A stretch of 17,023 bases of DNA, taken from assembly GCA_034696485.1 (NCBI GenBank), contig JAQIWT010000627.1, positions 1-17,023 on the forward strand. Direction: 5' to 3'. The notes under the pieces were generated by a model that was not told the DNA's origin, made no database searches, and worked only from the letters and a program-made list of their open reading frames with translations. The position numbers and the translations under genes are program-made. The stretch comes from Isohypsibius dastychi. Lineage: Eukaryota; Tardigrada; Eutardigrada; Parachela; Isohypsibiidae. How positions within the stretch are numbered: the first letter of the stretch is position 1; each line of letters begins with the position of its first letter. Below, one piece after another: positions 6,980 through 17,023 of this stretch.

Positions 6980-9900
6980 AATGTTGATAAGAGATAAAAA
7001 CACTTGATTAATGGAGTCCAATCATTCAGAGCCCTGATCGTCTCTTTCAGACCAGCTGGCTTTTGTCGCCAAAAACTGATTCTTTTCAATATGAGAAAAT
7101 GAGCGGATGGATAAAAGCGATATGTTGAATAGGACTGTTAATGGAGAATTTTGATTGGGAGCCGGAGGGAGAAAAGTGCTTTCGAGGAAAGTGGTTTCTG
7201 AGAGATCAGCACGTGTTTTTATTACAGTGGATTGAAAACGTTGGCAACAAATATGATCTGGCACAGGTTAATGCTGCGCTGGTGAAAATAAGGATTACTT
7301 ACTGGCTTGACCAGACTTATTGCTGTTCATGTTAACAGACAACGAACAACAGATTGGATTGTCGGATTTTCTCAGCGTGATTTCTTCTGGATGATTACTT
7401 GCTCAAGTATGGATCCATGAATGGAGGAAAGCAGGCTCAATTTTCTCTTCAGAACACTTGAATTCGCGTTGAATCGAGCAGGATTCAGCCATCCGTAAAT
7501 AAATGCATCTGTTGATTGCAAAATCAGCTATCTTTTTCTGGTCCCCACGAGCTCATTAAAAATCTACTTGATAAATGTCAAGTCAGACAAAAATTCTTTT
7601 CACATACAACCACTTTAGCAGAATCTTTCATTGTATTTCATTTCATTTCTCTGAATTTTCTCACGTGTTATTCCCAAGTATAAAACATCTCTGTCGAGGG
7701 AATTCTAAATTTAATTCAGAAACACGAAGAGCTTCTGAACGAATTTTAACGACGAAACTATTTGGATTTAGTTTAGTTAAATTATGTGATCGAGTGTTCA
7801 ATCAAAATTATTGTAAAGAATGTGAAAAATGTCTTTAGGTATTTTTAAGGCGGTTCCGAGGGAGAGAAAGATATCCATGATGCCCTCCTCGACGATTTTC
7901 CACCTGCTGCGTTCAGCGCCGAAAACTTTCTCACCTCTTTTGTGTGTTTCCGAAACATTGGAAAGATAATGCCGAGGAGCGCACGAGTGGGATTACCTGC
8001 TGGTGAGACTATCCCTGGATGGATTGATAGTTCTATGAGGTGATCCATACGGCTTAGCCAAATCTTCCCGGGCGAAGGGACAACAATGATAATTAATCGT
8101 CGACTCTTTCATGTCCTAACAGCTCATTCACTCGATTCTTTAGGGTGTGATAGACGCTTATTATATTTGACCGTTGCAAAACCCACAACTCCTTAAATTC
8201 ACATCTGTGAAACCTTTTCTCTAAATTCGGTAGACGCTAGTACAAATTCCGAAGCACTTTGTAAACGACCAAAGTTTTAGGAATATTACCGGATTAAATT
8301 AAGAAACTTGGAAAAGTTTACAGTATTGATTTTTTGGATATTTGCACGGAGTCGTTCTAGTTTGGTGTTTATTTTGTGGTCAACGTGTCGAAAACAGGCT
8401 CCTCGGATAAAAAGTCGCGATTTCCGGTGAAAAGAAGCTGAGGAGTGTTGTTATCAACGCAGTTCTGAGCAGGTCTCGCGTTGTTTAGAAATCACATTAC
8501 TGCAAAGTGTCATTCGACTGGCGTTTTGAAGTGTTTGTCAAGTCAAATGAAACTGCAATGTAATTAAAGAATCTTTTATTTCGCAGTGCGTCGTGATTCG
8601 AGAGAACGAACAGATTTGTGCAATGCTGAGCAGTATCCGCAATTCTGGCATCAAGCTGACTTGTGACAAATTGGATCAAGTTTGCCGAATAATGGTCTTC
8701 TTCACGCTAAATTGAATCAAGTTGTTACTCAAGATCGAGACATTTTCTAAGCCGGAAAATCAGCCAACCAGACAACCGGCACTTTGATTTCGTATTAAAG
8801 CGAAATTCAGCAGTTCCTTCCCAAAAAATATCCTCACCCAAGTGCATGTAACTCGCTTCTTCGAATAATGATGGAACGATCTTGGAAAAGGGAAGAACAA
8901 TTAGATATGAGAATAATGGATATTACTCAGCGCTAATTGGTGGTTTTCGCACGAACAAATCTATTTGTAGTACGATAATGCTGGAAAGCTCAACCTGGAC
9001 CGTGTCAATGGATGCACGTTAAATCGGACTTCCTTTTGATGAATTGATTTGATTCTCGTTAAGACTGAATGAAGCGATTACCATCTGACACATTTTGGTC
9101 AATAAAATCACGTTACGCCTCGTTGAATCTGATCTGTGGGATTTAATCAAAGTAAACATTAGCGACCGTCGCTGGCCGATTGCAATCAGATTTGGGTCGA
9201 GCCACATGAAGCAAAAAACTGCTGAAAATTGCAGCTTCTGTTCAGAATTTATTTGACCAAAATAGTGTCAGCGGAAAAATATCGGCAAGCTCTTTAAAGA
9301 TAAAGATGTTCAATCCAGAAATTTCAAACAACAATTTTGTGGAATTTTTGGTGTGATTTTTAAACCTCCGATAAAACTGGGTACCTTGCTTATGATCTCG
9401 GTTATGCCACATTATAATGCTTGTTCAAACAGATAGACCGCGTATATTTGCTGAGAATCGTTTTCCTGTCGGAAAATATTTTTATCAACTTTCGAATGCG
9501 AGAAGGGACAAAGGGTTTTGGTGAATTAGCGAAGGGCTTGTCTATTACATTTCTATAGGAGATCAAACAACAAAGACCGGATGATACGACACATGAATAG
9601 CCAGATCAAGTACGCAGAGGAGGAAGTTGTCAGCGCAGATAATTGATTCGTCCTACAACGAGCTGCAAATGAATGCCCAGCAAGATACTTCAGTCATTTC
9701 GGTAATAATTTGAACAATTTTCGTGCCGCATCGTGATGAGCCGGAGACAGACAGCGCATTAGTTTGGGCACGATTTCACATAGATGGCCGAGATAGTCTG
9801 ACAACTGGCAAAGTGGAAAATAAACGAGGAGGCGGTCTCAACTCCAATTTCAAAAATCAGCATTCTCTGGTAAATTTATTCGATTTTAATCTGGTATTTT

Positions 9901-12560
9901 GAATTCGTAAAACAATCACAATTTATTCTACTAGTGGTTTGGTCTCTTAATTTTCCAACAGTTGTCCAGAAAGACCGAATTGAAACTGATTGAAAATCAA
10001 CATGGCAAATATGAGTATGCTGGTCATCCGGTAGGAGTGTGAAGCATAAAATAACAATGGTCAGACAAGCAATTTACCGGTCTCAATCGGATGGCATGAC
10101 ATCAATTACAAGATTAACAATTCAACGGCCCAAGGGCTTCCCACATTGCACAACGGGGTGGCTTTTGTCTACCGAGAAAATATGCGTGATAGAACTGACG
10201 CGTCATAGCTGGCAAATCACAAAATTCTTTTATTTAAACCCACTACTTATTCGATTCCTATCAAACGACCAACCCTCTCAAGCCATCATCCGTCAGCCGA
10301 TCTGGTTTTCCGGCCAACATAATGAAGCTCAAATCGACTCGCTCGAAAGCTGCTGATTGTCAGCTACCGGTACAAACTTTTTTGGGGTCATCATAAATTA
10401 CGATGTCTTATTCAAAAATAAGAGGAAGAGAAAATGGTCTGTAATTTCATTTCAATTCCTTTGAAGTTTATACAATTTTTTTACCAATTTCCGAACTCAG
10501 TTGCTAACAACTTTTTATTATTTTTATAATTGGGAGTAGTGCATCAAAGTATTCGCTATCAGAAATCGATCAATGTTTTTCTGGCTGCCATAATATCATA
10601 TTATTTTCAAGCTGTTTCTATTCATCACTTTTCTTTTGTGTACGGCTGAGATTTTTCTGTGGTTCAGTCTTCAACACAAAAAAGTAGGCACTTGAAAAAA
10701 TAGCTTTCGCCAGTAAGAAAACATGGCAATTGATAATAACCCGATTTGTGGATGGGGCTGTTTTTAATCGCTAAGCTCGAGCTTGATGCAGAATTGTTAG
10801 CAATCGATGGCCCCCAGCATGATCTGCAAAAGAAAACTGCCGTTTTCATCAAAACGAGCTCAAGTTATCCATGGCAAAGCTTTTGTTTATTTTTCCTGCC
10901 AACAACTTAATGTGTTGTTTTTCTTCACTTGGGGAGCCTTAGCATCATAAAAGAAACGAACACAAAAGCGATCTAATTTCATCGATTCGCAATCGAATAC
11001 AGCTTGTAATCCGGTAACAGATGTCCAAGCTCGCGCACTTACCCACTGATGCTATTACTGGATTTACGATCCCAAAAACAAGACATACATCGCTTCCGCT
11101 CTAATTCCTAGAATAGGTCAAATTTTCAAAAAATTCGAATATCGTGTTTACCAAACTGAGCAACCGTTTAACCATTTATAGCGCAGGACAAAGAAAAAAT
11201 TTCTAAAAAATATTTCCCAATTTGCTTGGTATTTTCAACTTATCTGGAACGAAATTTAGTTGACCAGAAGAACATTATAAAGAAATAACGCTTTTTTGCG
11301 ATTCTACTTTTCCGGCTGAAAAACATTCGGTTCACGAAATTATTTCGTACTTTTAAAAGTTATATTCCACTCTATTTTTAGACCATGTATGTCAGTAAAA
11401 TAAATTTCTACGTACTCCTCACTCTAATTTTCTTACTCTCTCCAACTCAGTAATTGCGACAAAGATTTCAAATTCCAAACTGAAACCGGTATCCGAACAG
11501 ATCGAAATCTATTATAGCGAGTCCCCCAAATCACATCCGTTTGCCCCATCAATTCATACAAGGATGCAAAAGCCCAAGGGTCGGCACTTTTAGAGCAACC
11601 AGAGGTGAATGAAGGTAAACATCGGGAGCACAATAAACAAATGGCTACCGGCGGCTGCTACTGAATGCGCCCGATTCTGCCGTGAATTGGCGTTAAAGTA
11701 GTTATTGAAAGCACTGCATTACAATGGCAAGAGAGTACATCAGCCGTAAATCATATCAACGAAAAACGCCATCTCCTTCTCAATAGTCAAGCGTTAGAAT
11801 TTGAGGCCTTTGCAGCGATAACAACTGCTCAATATTCTTCATCTATAAACCGGCATCTTTTAATTGAGTTTCAATTGCTTCGATCGGCAATTCAGGCCGA
11901 TAATGCACTGGGCATGGTAAACGACTTTCCATTCATATCGGCAAATATCAACGCTCTCCTTCTTTCCACCCGAAAACCCGAGAAAATCTGTCATACCATC
12001 TGTGTACATAGAAAATGTATCCCGCTTGAAATGGCCACCTCTTAAGCGAAATATAATCGTCGTTATCCCGAAAAAGGTGACAATTGTTCCAAGTTGACAC
12101 TTGAGTGGCCGGGATTGCTTTGCGATATATTAAGATGGTGTGCCAATCGCATTCATTGCCCTGGCAAATATGTTCCTTCTAAATGGGTTGGAAATAATCT
12201 CAGGTACTCGGATTGCCGGGATCTTGTATTCCCGATGAAACAAACTATACATCCTTGGGATCGAACAATGGCGAGATTGGTTGACAAGTGCAATTCGAAC
12301 ACACTTTAATCTTCAAGATATTTCGTGCCCAGCAAAGTGCATTCTCGAACAAGTACCGCCACCTTCACAATGCACGAAGTCATGGAAGAATTCTTGCCGA
12401 CAACAAGGCTATCATTTTCGAATTCCTGCACTAGAATTATACTCAATATCCGCTTCACAATTACAAGTTGGAATTATTATTCCGAAGTCAAACTCTTTTT
12501 TAATTTTGCTGTAAAAAATGATTACCGGTTGGATTTTCAGACTTAATCATTTAATTATAA
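6980..12560. other. Intergenic region without recognisable genes (left part)
   Basis: About 5.6 kb with mixed composition and no supported gene. Open frames of 60-105 codons (for example 7141-7335, 7845-8048, 10039-10356, 11433-11633, 12094-12309) are short, overlap on both strands and have no domain, signal peptide or motif I recognise. Flanking AG/GT pairs do not build a consistent exon chain. No tRNA-like cloverleaf (B-box GGTTCGA with an A-box) was found. Cis-regulatory DNA of the neighbouring homeobox gene is the likeliest content, but that is inference. Confidence 0.5.
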
Positions 12561-12639
12561 TTTTCTCACTTGAGAAAAAAATGCATAGCCGCTGATTACG
12601 ATTTTTGTACCAAAATGTGGTTCCTTATTCCTAAGAAAA

Positions 12640-12775
12640 GTAAGTTTAGAAAATATAAGCAATCTGAAGTTATATTAAGCAAATGTATATCATGTTATAT
12701 TATAATGTTATTTACCATTAATGTTGTAATATTTCGGTAAAATATAATGTCATAGTTAGTTGGTTATAAATTTTT
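12640..12775. other. AT-rich block
   Basis: A run dominated by A and T with many TATA, ATAAT and ATGTTAT strings, including several loose copies of AATGTTAT. No open frame or terminal repeat was seen. It is likely neutral AT-rich spacer. Confidence 0.5.
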
Positions 12776-14459
12776 TCTCAGGACCGCAAGAGATCGCAAA
12801 AATATAAACTTTAACTGGGACACTGTTGACCCAGGAAAACAGAAGGTCTCAGTGTCTTGGCTAAATCAACAGAGTCGTCGTTCGTTTATTCCTATAATAA
12901 CACAAACTATATCAACTTCCTAACAGCCAGCTCAAAGTGTTTGAAAGACAGCTGGATTTCTGCTTCCTACGCGCCCTTTTTCACTGGAAATGTCTTCCAC
13001 CCGAACAACCCACCGATCACATAGATAAACTCAATACGTCCATTCCGCCGACTGCCAATGTCACTTTCATAGACAACTTGACATGTTAATGTATGTGTCA
13101 GGAGAAACCCTCGCTTCTGCTCCTCCTTCGCAATTATCGGCGCAGTCGAGGCAATGGACCATTTTCTTCTCTTTATCACCTGCGAAACGCGCCATCATGA
13201 CATGCATCTGATGGGCCCACCGAGACAACCTGTCATCATTAACTTAAGTGAATTCGCAGTAATTTGTTCGCTTCCACGGTAGCCTTCGTTCGTGGTCTGT
13301 TACCTTCCCAAACCCCATTCCGCCGGCACCTCATTAATTGTGGAGAATTTCACACAAACTCTCGATCCGACGATAATGGACGCTAATTGACATGCTGCTG
13401 CTCTCTTGCAAACAGGATCACTTTTTCCAGGTATGCCAAAGGTCAGTGATCTCGACACGCCGGAAAATGATCAACCTCTCCACGAACCGGTAATCCTGAA
13501 ATAAAAACCACACATGTATTCAAAAGACACCAGCGGAAATAACGGAAATACAGGTTCACGTACTTTAATTTTTATCCGGCAAAATAACCCCACCATACCA
13601 GAGATTTCTGGTAAACAACTAAAAGAAAATAATTGTTCATGGTACGCTGTAACACTAAAAAATACAGTGCTTTCAGATGTGAAAAATAAATAAATCGTTT
13701 GCCGGAAATACTCCCTTAAAATCTTCTTAAACATGTTGATTATGGTAACTGTATAAAATAATTGAGTCGATTTTACATTTTCAATGAAAACAGCCATTTT
13801 CTATGTATTCAGATTTTAGAATAAATTTCCCATCAATTTACTCGGTCAGTAATAAGGTGACTGTCCAGAAGGTATTGGTTTCTGTTTACAACAAGAATGA
13901 CAGATGAGATGGATATTCTCAGTCCTCGGCATCCGCAATTAACTCTGGATTTGGACACATGTTTTTGTATAATACGGATAATGCGTGCAAATCATCCCGG
14001 CATTTTCTTCGTTCTCATATTACACCATGTACAATATGCAGCACACAGAATGGGGCCGATTACAGGAAGATGATTGGCGTCAGATTTTATCAAACTCCAG
14101 CCTCTGGATTTCAATCCTCCAGTCAGTACAATAATTAATATGCAGCCTACACCACCAAATTAACGGATCAATTCAACAGGAATTCCTGGCGCGCCAACAT
14201 CACATCATAAATCCATGGCGTCCCCGCGGAGGCAGATGCCAGGCGCGGTTAGAAAGTTCAAACTGTGAACCGGAATATAATGGCAGCAGAAACGAATGAT
14301 GAAAAGAAAACAAACTGTAATAAAACAAATTGACACTGCATTGAATTTTAATAATTCTCAGCCGTGGCTAATCAGCTTCATTTATGTATTTTTTCTAGCT
14401 GAATATATTATGATAAATCTAAAATGAAGTTCGTTTCAAACTAAATACGCATCCGATTC
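12776..14459. other. Intergenic region without recognisable genes (middle part)
   Basis: No gene can be supported. The 108-codon minus-strand frame (13471-13797) and the 70-codon frame (12967-13179) are not recognised and lack motifs. One AAAGGTCA site is present at 13438-13445, preceded by CC, so it is not a full TGAAAGGTCA copy. Confidence 0.45.
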
Positions 14460-14575
14460 TGAATTTATTTTTATAAATATATTTCATACATATTTATATA
14501 TTTTTAAAAAATTGATTCTAAATATATTCAAATATATGTTATATTTATTTATATCTGTATTCATAATATTCCAGC
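14460..14575. other. AT-rich block with TATATTT/ATAAATAT strings
   Basis: Almost wholly A and T, with repeated AAATATAT and TTTATAT strings in both orientations. It has no coding potential. It may be simple AT-rich spacer or a DNA-bending, matrix-attachment-like segment; the sequence does not decide. Confidence 0.55.
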
Positions 14576-15230
14576 TTTAATTTCAACAGCCCCGGAAACA
14601 TATCGCGGATGCGAGTCGTTATCTAATCCCGTATCATAACAACGCTACCTTCACTACATTAGAAAAGAACCTCATGAGAACTATTTCGAAACGGCGAGTT
14701 AAAAAGAATCGGTGTGTAGAGAAACATAATGCACCTGCAATTTGGTTAACAATCTTGAAAAGTTGTCGAACCACTCCGCTGGCTAGCCGATTTCTATGGA
14801 AGAGGACAAGCGGTATCCCATTTCCTTATACTACAGTACTCCCGTATGGTCATATTCAAACAGCCGGCTCTCAGCGCATTACAACCCAATAGATGGACCA
14901 AGTGGTCAATTTACAAACACCTTCCACGACTCAAATGACACACAGTCAATAGTTTAATAGCCAAATATTGAGTGAATTTAGTTTGTATCGATAAAGCAGC
15001 CGATTTCCAAAAAGCTATTGTTCCTTTGCAGCAATAATGAACAAAAAGCAGACTGCACTACCTTGCTCTATGCAAACCTGCTCCACCTGGATTCAAAACA
15101 TACGTTAACATTTACATCCAACAGAAACCTCGAAATCTGGCTTCGATGTTCACAGTAACCTAAAACCCGCGGTAAGAAATTTAAATTCGAGTATCGACGG
15201 TTAATTGTCAGCAATAATACATCTGCGACT
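14576..15230. other. Intergenic region without recognisable genes
   Basis: No supported gene. The 72-codon frame at 14674-14892 is basic at its N-terminus but matches no family I know. Confidence 0.4.
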
Positions 15231-15304
15231 AATTTAATATAATATAATATGATCAATAATAAATATAATAATATAATATAGTATAATATAATCAATAATA
15301 TAAT
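15231..15304. repeat. AT-rich tandem repeat
   Basis: About 74 bp built from AATAT and ATAAT units. Within it a 19-mer (15243-15261) recurs at 15282-15300 with one mismatch (G at 15251 against A at 15290), a 39-bp period. Each copy holds ATCAATAATA. It is a degenerate minisatellite. Confidence 0.75.
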
Positions 15305-16544
15305 CTGTCACTAATTATGAAACACTCAAAATAACAAATGATACTTCATGATTTATTTCGTAAACCAATTCTGTGATTTGGTCGGAAAAATGATCTCTGC
15401 CTCCCGCACAAGTGAAGAAGAAATCTCATCCAGCTGTGCTGTTATTTGCGTAAAAAGGAAAGTAATTTGCAATATTACTCTGATTCAGTAACCTCCTAAC
15501 GCCTTCTCGCCGGATCCCCACTCGGCTTTGTTTTCTTAAATTCTTAAGATAATCCTAGGTCTAATTAAGTGAAGCTAAGCAAACTCATGCGGTCGATACA
15601 CTGCTCCTTTCCAATCATCCTCCTGTGATTTATTGCACGTGTGTTCCAAGGGCAAGCGCAGAAACTCATTTGCCTCAAATTGATTGTCCCCGTTGTTTGA
15701 AGAAGATCTATGGCTTTCGCTAATGGCTTGCGGTTTGGTTGAGGTGACAAATTGAATGGAACGGAATTGTTTCATCCAAATGCTCGGTCTGAGAAAACCT
15801 ACAATGATAGGATAAGAATCGCTTTTCTGTGCAAACAAACGATGGTCTGCTTTGGCGATTGTTTTCGCACAATTACACTAATCTCACACCCTAATTGGGT
15901 TCCTTCCAGCAGTTGTCATCACGGAGAAATCATGCCTAGAATTGTCAGCGGACAAATAATCGTAGATACCAATTAACAACTGAAAACCCAAACGTGATGT
16001 GTAAGTAAAAAGAAGAAAATTGGAGTGATGCAGTCAGAGCGCCACAAACCGCTATCTACGCAGTTCACAAAAACGGCCTCTTGAAAATTTCAGCAATTTC
16101 AAATGATTTAGTTTGCAATAAAGTAGTCAAGAAAATATGATATTTTCCATTGTAAAGCAAGTGTGGAAACTGAATTATATGACCACCGGCTACCAATACG
16201 GTACTACAATAAAAGTCTAACGCACGAAACAACCCAGTCAGCAGATGGCGCTTCGGTCGGAAAAAGTCAGTCGAGTCTGCTGATCCAAATCACTGGACCA
16301 CTCTTATTTCATCCAAAATAAGTAAATCTGATGAAAACAAAACCGCAAACGACTTGATTGGTCTCTAAACTGAATTATTATCATGTACAATATTTTGAAA
16401 TTAATACGTACTTCGGAACAGTAAACCGTGTTCATAAGTTTATGTCTTCAGATGTCTGAAACACCGCTCCCACTTTACTTCCGGCAGGTAGTTATGGAAG
16501 ATGAAAACAAGAACAGAATGAAACAGAAGCCTCGGCTTGTTATT
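15305..16544. other. Intergenic region 3' of TXNDC17
   Basis: No gene is supported in this 1.2 kb. Overlapping frames on both strands at 15565-15976 (61-87 codons) show no motifs. The right end probably contains the TXNDC17 cleavage region. Confidence 0.4.
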
Positions 16545-16550
16545 TTTAAT
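16545..16550 (-). terminator. Candidate poly(A) signal ATTAAA for TXNDC17
   Basis: The minus strand reads ATTAAA about 110 nt after the TXNDC17 stop codon. ATTAAA is the commonest variant of the poly(A) hexamer. I saw no AATAAA on this strand between it and the stop. Confidence 0.35.
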
Positions 16551-16660
16551 TCGTTATATCCAACAAGACAAATTCAGAAATAAATATAAATTAAGAAGAG
16601 GGAATCGTAACACGGAAATGTATTGCGGAATGAAGAGGCATTTGATGAACATTGTACCTT

Positions 16661-17023
16661 TTACTGCTGCAGGAACTTATTGACGGTTTCCGGTGCAGCA
16701 CATTCCATTTCTTCCAACCTCGCAATTTCTTTTCCGTCTTCGAACTTGATGAGAGTCGGAATGCTGCGAACTCCAACCTTGTTTCTGTAAACGTTGTCCG
16801 AGTTCTTCCAAAACGTGCGATCTCCGACAGCAACGCGAAGAATTTCCGTTCCGTCCGCAACAGTATAAAGTGCTTCTTTAATAGTCGGTTCACACAGAAC
16901 ACAGTCCGGACACCAGCTCTTTCGCTCGGGATCGTCAAGGTTTTCATTTCCGTAGAAATAGGCCACAACTTTCTTTACGCGAGTCGCTGTGTCTCCTATC
17001 GCTGCCTCGTACTCCTCCCATGA
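16661..17023 (-). CDS. TXNDC17: Thioredoxin domain-containing protein 17 (TRP14-like), 5' end cut by window
   Basis: 120 codons plus TAA are visible, reading in frame from the window edge. TXNDC17 is a small cytosolic thioredoxin-fold protein that takes electrons from thioredoxin reductase and reduces particular disulfides such as cystine. The active site WCPDC, typical of this family rather than the WCGPC of classical thioredoxins, is at visible residues 37-41. The cis-proline loop is SIPTLIKF (87-94, Pro89). EPTIKEAL and FWKN match family positions after the active site. The human protein is about 123 aa, so only some 10 N-terminal residues should be missing; WEEYEAAI at the edge fits the first helix. 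An additional Cys at visible residue 44, three after the active-site pair, and a slightly longer charged loop (GNENLDDPERK) before WCPDC differ from the human form. The visible part has no intron. It is transcribed towards the Six3/6 gene. Confidence 0.93.
   Translation of the reverse strand, partial: SWEEYEAAIGDTATRVKKVVAYFYGNENLDDPERKSWCPDCVLCEPTIKEALYTVADGTEILRVAVGDRTFWKNSDNVYRNKVGVRSIPTLIKFEDGKEIARLEEMECAAPETVNKFLQQ

Noticed and set aside
16964-17021. Possible TXNDC17 starts at GTG (16966) or the ATG at 17021 on the minus strand
   Set aside because: The GTG is internal to the thioredoxin fold and eukaryotic nuclear genes do not normally start there; the ATG at 17021 is out of frame. The true start is beyond the window.
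16591-17023. Long frames opposite or overlapping TXNDC17 (16591-16968 minus, 16652-17023 plus)
   Set aside because: Other frames of the same coding segment; only the frame with WCPDC and the cis-proline loop is meaningful.
1-17023. Enrichment of GGATTA/TAATCC (Otx/Bicoid-type), CTTTGAT (TCF) or CACGTG (E-box) sites
   Set aside because: By rough hand counts about 9, 4 and 5 occurrences were found, close to or only slightly above what chance gives in 17 kb, so no enrichment is claimed.
1-17023. tRNA, rRNA, CRISPR array or transposase
   Set aside because: No B-box/A-box pair with an acceptor stem, no rRNA core sequence, no regularly spaced repeats with spacers, and no transposase or reverse-transcriptase motif in any frame.

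Overview
This is a eukaryotic (animal) window. The main gene is interrupted by an intron with GT-AG boundaries, encodes a homeodomain transcription factor, and sits in long AT-leaning noncoding DNA. No operons, Shine-Dalgarno sites, bacterial terminators or CRISPR arrays were seen. The SIX domain is clearly diverged from the slowly evolving vertebrate and insect Six3/Optix pattern as I remember it, and the 3' splice site resembles a TTTCAG acceptor. This fits a fast-evolving invertebrate, perhaps a nematode or another ecdysozoan. The phylum is an inference and cannot be settled from this window.

Layout. Positions 1-2806 hold upstream noncoding sequence with short repeats, a GC-rich inverted repeat and several AGGTCA-type nuclear-receptor half-sites. 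Positions 2807-6726 hold a two-exon Six3/6 (Optix-class) gene on the + strand. Exon 1 (2807-3504) encodes the whole SIX domain and homeodomain. A 2,759-bp intron (3505-6263) follows directly after the homeodomain. Exon 2 (6264-6726) encodes an acidic, Ser/Pro- and His-rich tail with an 8-His run. The predicted protein is 386 aa. A poly(A) signal candidate lies at 6954. Positions about 6,980-16,540 are a gene-poor stretch of roughly 9.6 kb in which I could not support any gene; it contains AT-rich blocks and one AT-rich tandem repeat. At the right edge, on the - strand, is the 3' part of a TXNDC17 (TRP14) thioredoxin-like gene (16661-17023), which runs off the window.

The two genes converge (tail to tail) and have unrelated roles: a developmental transcription factor of anterior head/eye patterning and a cytosolic disulfide reductase. 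The large intron and long flanks around the Six3/6 gene are typical of developmental regulators that carry many enhancers. The most distinctive noncoding signal is TGAAAGGTCA, which occurs four times, all upstream of, within or just after the Six3/6 gene. I found no mobile element with coding capacity, no RNA gene and no clearly unknown multi-gene system.
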